In this document: positions 61,614-64,000 of the stretch, piece by piece
How the letters are laid out: each line of letters begins with the position of its first letter
How positions within the stretch are numbered: the stretch's first letter is position 1
Assembly: GCF_000381025.1 (NCBI RefSeq)
Contig: NZ_KB905816.1
Span: 434,001 to 498,000 of the forward strand
Direction: 5' to 3'
From: Streptomyces sulphureus DSM 40104
GTDB taxonomy: Bacteria > Actinomycetota > Actinomycetes > Streptomycetales > Streptomycetaceae
Length of the DNA: 64,000 bases
Notes under the pieces: generated by a model
The model's database searches: none
The model's input: only the letters and a program-made list of their open reading frames with translations
What the model was told of the DNA's origin: nothing
Program-made: the position numbers and the translations under genes

Positions 61614-62736
61614 GTGAACAAGACGCTGCTGACGGCCGGTGCGGTGGTGGTTGCGCCGATGCTGCTGATCGCTCCGCTGGCGATGGCGATGGCAGGTGCG
61701 CACGGCGCCGAGGCGGCCTGTAAAAGATGATGCGGGTGGTGACGTTGACGCTGCGGCGGTCAGCAAGCAGGTGCGCTCGATCCTCGACGGCGGCAAGGCC
61801 GGTTCGGTCCACGTCTCCGGGCTCGACGCCCCGAAGGAGCAGGTGCCGAATGCCCAGAAGATCCAGGCCACTGGCGTCGCGCTGAAGGTTCCGCCTCGGG
61901 GGCAGGTGGTCGCGCTGGCCACGGCCTTGCAGGAGTCGGGATTGCGGAACCTGTCCCACGGCGACCGGGACTCGCTCGGGCTGTTCCAGCAGCGGCCGAG
62001 CCAGGGCTGGGGATCGGCCCAGCAGGTGCGCGATCCCGTGCACGCGGCGACCTCCTTCTACACCCATCTGAAGAAGGTGCCGGGCTGGCAGTCGATGACC
62101 GTCACTCAGGCCGCCCAGGCGGTGCAGGCGAGCGGATTCGCCGACGCGTACGCGAAGTGGGAGCCGCTGGCCACCGCGCTGCAGAAGGCCCTCGCCAAGT
62201 CCCTCAAGGACGGCGGCGGTTCCGGCAAGGACACCGGCAAGGGCGCGGCCTCCGCCGGGGACGAGTGCGGTGACGAGGACGGCTCGTCGGTCGGGCCGAT
62301 CCCGAAGGGGAAGGTACCGAAGGGCTACAAGGTCCCGGCGTCGGCGCCCAAGTCGGTTCGTACGGCGATCCGTTGGGGTCTCGGCCAGCTCGGGACGCCG
62401 TACCAGTGGGGCGGTTCGTGCACGGACGCGCACGGAGCGGACCCGATGGGCCGGTGTGACTGCTCCAGCTTGATGCAGGCGTCCTACAAGGCCGGCGGCA
62501 TCCAGCTCTCCCGGACCACGTACACGCAGGTCACCGAGGGCAAGGCGGTCAGCCCGCAACGGCTTGAGGCCGGGGATCTGCTCTTCACGCGCGGCTCTGC
62601 CGCCCGGCCGGAGCACGTCGGGATGTACATCGGCCGTGGCCTGATCCTGCACGCCCCGCGCACCGGCGACGTCACCAAGATCTCCCGGCTCGCCGAATGG
62701 CGCCCGGTCATCCTCGCCGCGCGCCGCGTCGCCTGA
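61614..62736 (+). CDS. Conjugation-associated cell-wall hydrolase (lytic transglycosylase-like plus NlpC/P60), frame-shifted after the signal peptide
   Basis: GTG at 61614 opens a signal sequence (VNKTLLTAGAVVVAPMLLIA, ending AEAAC), which stops at TGA 61728-61730. The rest continues in the next frame to 62736. Removing one A from the AAAA run at 61722-61725 would join AAC-K-DDAGGD and give a single protein of about 373 residues. The first domain has the transglycosylase motif ALQESGLRN with its catalytic Glu. The second is NlpC/P60 with Cys in RCDCSSLM and His in RPEHVGMYIG. It would cut peptidoglycan for the conjugation channel. The shift may be slippage, a mutation or a sequencing error. 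Confidence 0.85.
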
Positions 62737-62821
62737 CGGGCTCCTTCCCCCCCCTCTCTCATTCCTCTGCCGCACGACGTCCGGGCATTTCGCATGCTCG
62801 GATTCGCGAACAGGAGTTCCC

Positions 62822-63130
62822 TTGAAACTCGCGCAGCATCTCCAGCAACTGGCCTACGACCCAGGCGTGCAGCCGAAGTCGGGCGGACTGCCCGGCCTCG
62901 ACGTGTTGAAGAAGGTGATCAGCTCGATCAACCTCTTCGGCATCATCGCCACCGTCGGCGCCCTGGCGCTCTCGGCCGTGATCTGGGCCTGGGGCCACCA
63001 CAGCGGTGGTCACCAGGCCGAGCAGAACGGCAAGAAGGGCACCACCATCGCCGCCGGCGTCGCCCTGCTGCTCGGCGCGGCCAACGGCGTCGTCGCCTTC
63101 TTCTCCGCGCTGGGAACGCAGGTCCACTGA
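62822..63130 (+). CDS. DUF6112-like small membrane protein of conjugation operon
   Basis: 102-residue protein starting with TTG after CAGGAGTTCCC. Two hydrophobic segments, INLFGIIATVGALALSAVIW and IAAGVALLLGAANGVVAFF, flank a basic, Gly/His-rich loop. In size and topology it is like VirB2/TrbC-type pilin-like proteins, and similar genes (DUF6112) occur in Streptomyces conjugation operons; the family name is from memory. Its stop overlaps the start of the next gene (TGATG). Confidence 0.75.
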   Translation: MKLAQHLQQLAYDPGVQPKSGGLPGLDVLKKVISSINLFGIIATVGALALSAVIWAWGHHSGGHQAEQNGKKGTTIAAGVALLLGAANGVVAFFSALGTQVH

Positions 63131-63813
63131 TGCGCAAGAAGCGATTCCACACCACCTTGGACGCGTCCGCCGATTCCTCGTCGTCGGTGCTGCGGCGCTC
63201 GCTGCTGATCGGCATCGTCCTGACGGTGCTGCTGGCCGGTGCAGGTCTCACGGCCTACCTCACCCGGCCCGAAGCTCCCCAACCACCGTCAGATGCCCGG
63301 CCGAAGACCTCCGCTTCGCCCCATGCTCCGACGCCGCCTCCGGGTACGGACGAGGCCGTCGACCCACCGCATCGCACCAGCAGCCCAGTCGCCTTCGCGA
63401 AGGCCGCGACCAAGGCGCTGTGGACCTACGACACCCGGCGCTTTTCCCGGGCCGAGCATCTCGACGGGCTCAAGGCGTGGATGACCGGCGAGGTCAAGTA
63501 CCGGGACTGGAACTCCGTGACCGACGAAGTGCCCAGCAAGACGTTGTGGTCGCGGATGCACGACAACCACCAGCACACCACGGCGAAGGTCGCCGAAGGC
63601 CATCTGCCGGAGTCGTTCAAGACCGCCCTCTCCCAGGACCCCGGCGGCCTCACGCAGGCGTACGTCTACGCGGTGACTGTGACCGGCAAGCAGTCCCTCG
63701 CCTGGAAGGACGGCGGCTCGGGTGCTGAGCCCCGCTCGACGACGCTCGCCGTCCAGTGCTGGCCCGACCGCGCCTGCGCCCTGTCCGGCGTACTGCCGGA
63801 GGTCGCCCCATGA
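63130..63813 (+). CDS. Conjugal transfer protein, single-pass membrane (VirB8-like)
   Basis: 227-residue protein with a cytoplasmic N-terminus, one membrane helix (SLLIGIVLTVLLAGAGLTAYL, about residues 25-45 in two parts), a Pro/Ala-rich linker and an extracellular domain of about 140 residues. This layout is that of VirB8/TcpC-like NTF2-fold components of Gram-positive conjugation systems. Its ATG overlaps the upstream stop. Position between the DUF6112-like and SCO6881-like genes supports the role. Confidence 0.72.
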   Translation: MRKKRFHTTLDASADSSSSVLRRSLLIGIVLTVLLAGAGLTAYLTRPEAPQPPSDARPKTSASPHAPTPPPGTDEAVDPPHRTSSPVAFAKAATKALWTYDTRRFSRAEHLDGLKAWMTGEVKYRDWNSVTDEVPSKTLWSRMHDNHQHTTAKVAEGHLPESFKTALSQDPGGLTQAYVYAVTVTGKQSLAWKDGGSGAEPRSTTLAVQCWPDRACALSGVLPEVAP

Positions 63814-63843
63814 AACGCACCACGACGGTGAAGGAGGTGCCCG

Positions 63844-64000
63844 ATGGGGGCGTGTGACCTTCCGTTGATGAACTCCGTCTGCGGCGCCGTGGGCGGCGTC
63901 GCCGGAAAAACCGGCGAGGCGATCACGGACGGCATCGGTGCCTGGATCGCCAAGTCGATGGGTGAAGTTGCCCAGTCCGCGGCCAACTTGGCCTCGAAGG
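63844..64000 (+). CDS. SCO6881/TrbL-like conjugation membrane protein (5' end only)
   Basis: Only the first 52 codons lie in the window (MGACDLPLMNSVCGAVGGVA, then KSMGEVAQSAANLASK). The N-terminus of SCO6881-type VirB6/TrbL-like channel proteins has this short Cys-Leu-Pro and Gly/Val pattern; assignment is by operon position and memory. AAGGAGGTGCCCG precedes the ATG. A 15-codon frame (63810-63857) overlaps both the previous stop and this start and may serve translational coupling. Confidence 0.65.
   Translation, partial: MGACDLPLMNSVCGAVGGVAGKTGEAITDGIGAWIAKSMGEVAQSAANLASK

Noticed and set aside
1..64000. CRISPR arrays or insertion sequences
   Set aside because: No regularly spaced repeats and no transposase-like protein were seen on either strand.

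Overview
The window looks like chromosome of a high-GC actinomycete, most likely Streptomyces or a close relative. Coding frames have strongly GC-rich third positions, GTG starts are frequent, genes are coupled by 4-base stop/start overlaps, and the conjugation genes at the right edge are of a kind known from Streptomyces. No rRNA, tRNA or CRISPR array was found.

Positions 1-55.5 kb form one very large catabolic region of about 50 genes in several operons. At 1-7.7 kb (minus) lie an aldehyde dehydrogenase, a crotonase, an acyl-CoA ligase, a two-subunit Rieske dioxygenase, a DUF35 (zinc ribbon/OB fold) protein, a thiolase-like protein and a small dioxygenase-associated protein. At 8.0-13.2 kb (plus, divergent) lie a meta-cleavage hydrolase, a 2-oxopent-4-enoate hydratase, two acyl-CoA dehydrogenase subunits and a second thiolase-like protein. 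At 13.4-27.6 kb lie SDR oxidoreductases, a second and third DUF35 protein, crotonase, CoA ligase, acyl-CoA dehydrogenase, a phosphotransferase-fold protein, an ACMSD-like amidohydrolase and a third thiolase-like protein. At 28.4-37.0 kb (plus) lie two CoA-transferase-family proteins, a two-gene MaoC-type dehydratase, a double-headed TetR regulator, SDR, CoA ligase and a hydratase with both catalytic glutamates. At 37.2-42.1 kb (minus) lie an MhpB-like class III extradiol dioxygenase, two F420-type (LLM) oxidoreductases, a thioesterase and a second phosphotransferase. At 42.5-54.6 kb lie an aldehyde dehydrogenase, three cytochromes P450, two sister ferredoxins, a ferredoxin reductase and carboxymuconolactone-decarboxylase-type proteins, one of them fused to a 3-hydroxyisobutyrate-dehydrogenase-like domain.

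Inference about function: the genes fit uptake of an aromatic compound carrying an alkyl or terpenoid-like side chain. P450s and LLM enzymes would functionalise it. CoA ligases, racemase/CoA-transferase, acyl-CoA dehydrogenases, MaoC hydratase, SDRs and three thiolase-like/DUF35 retro-aldolase pairs would shorten the side chain. The Rieske enzyme, MhpB-like ring-cleavage enzyme, hydrolase and hydratase would open the ring. The actual substrate cannot be read from the sequence. A recurrent degenerate motif (TCTGAC followed about six bases later by TAC/TAT or TGTC) occurs in nearly every promoter region from 3.9 to 42.4 kb and suggests one regulon. A second element (CTARCTAAGT) is shared by the two P450-ferredoxin control regions at 47.5 and 54.7 kb.

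From about 55.7 kb to the right edge the content changes to a mobile element: small zinc-binding and DNA-binding proteins, an uncharacterised ParA-like locus with a reading-frame break, a PD-(D/E)XK nuclease-like protein, a DNA methyltransferase, and the beginning of a Streptomyces-type conjugation operon (NlpC/P60 hydrolase, DUF6112-like, VirB8-like, SCO6881-like) that runs off the window. No integrase or attachment site is visible, so its borders are undefined.
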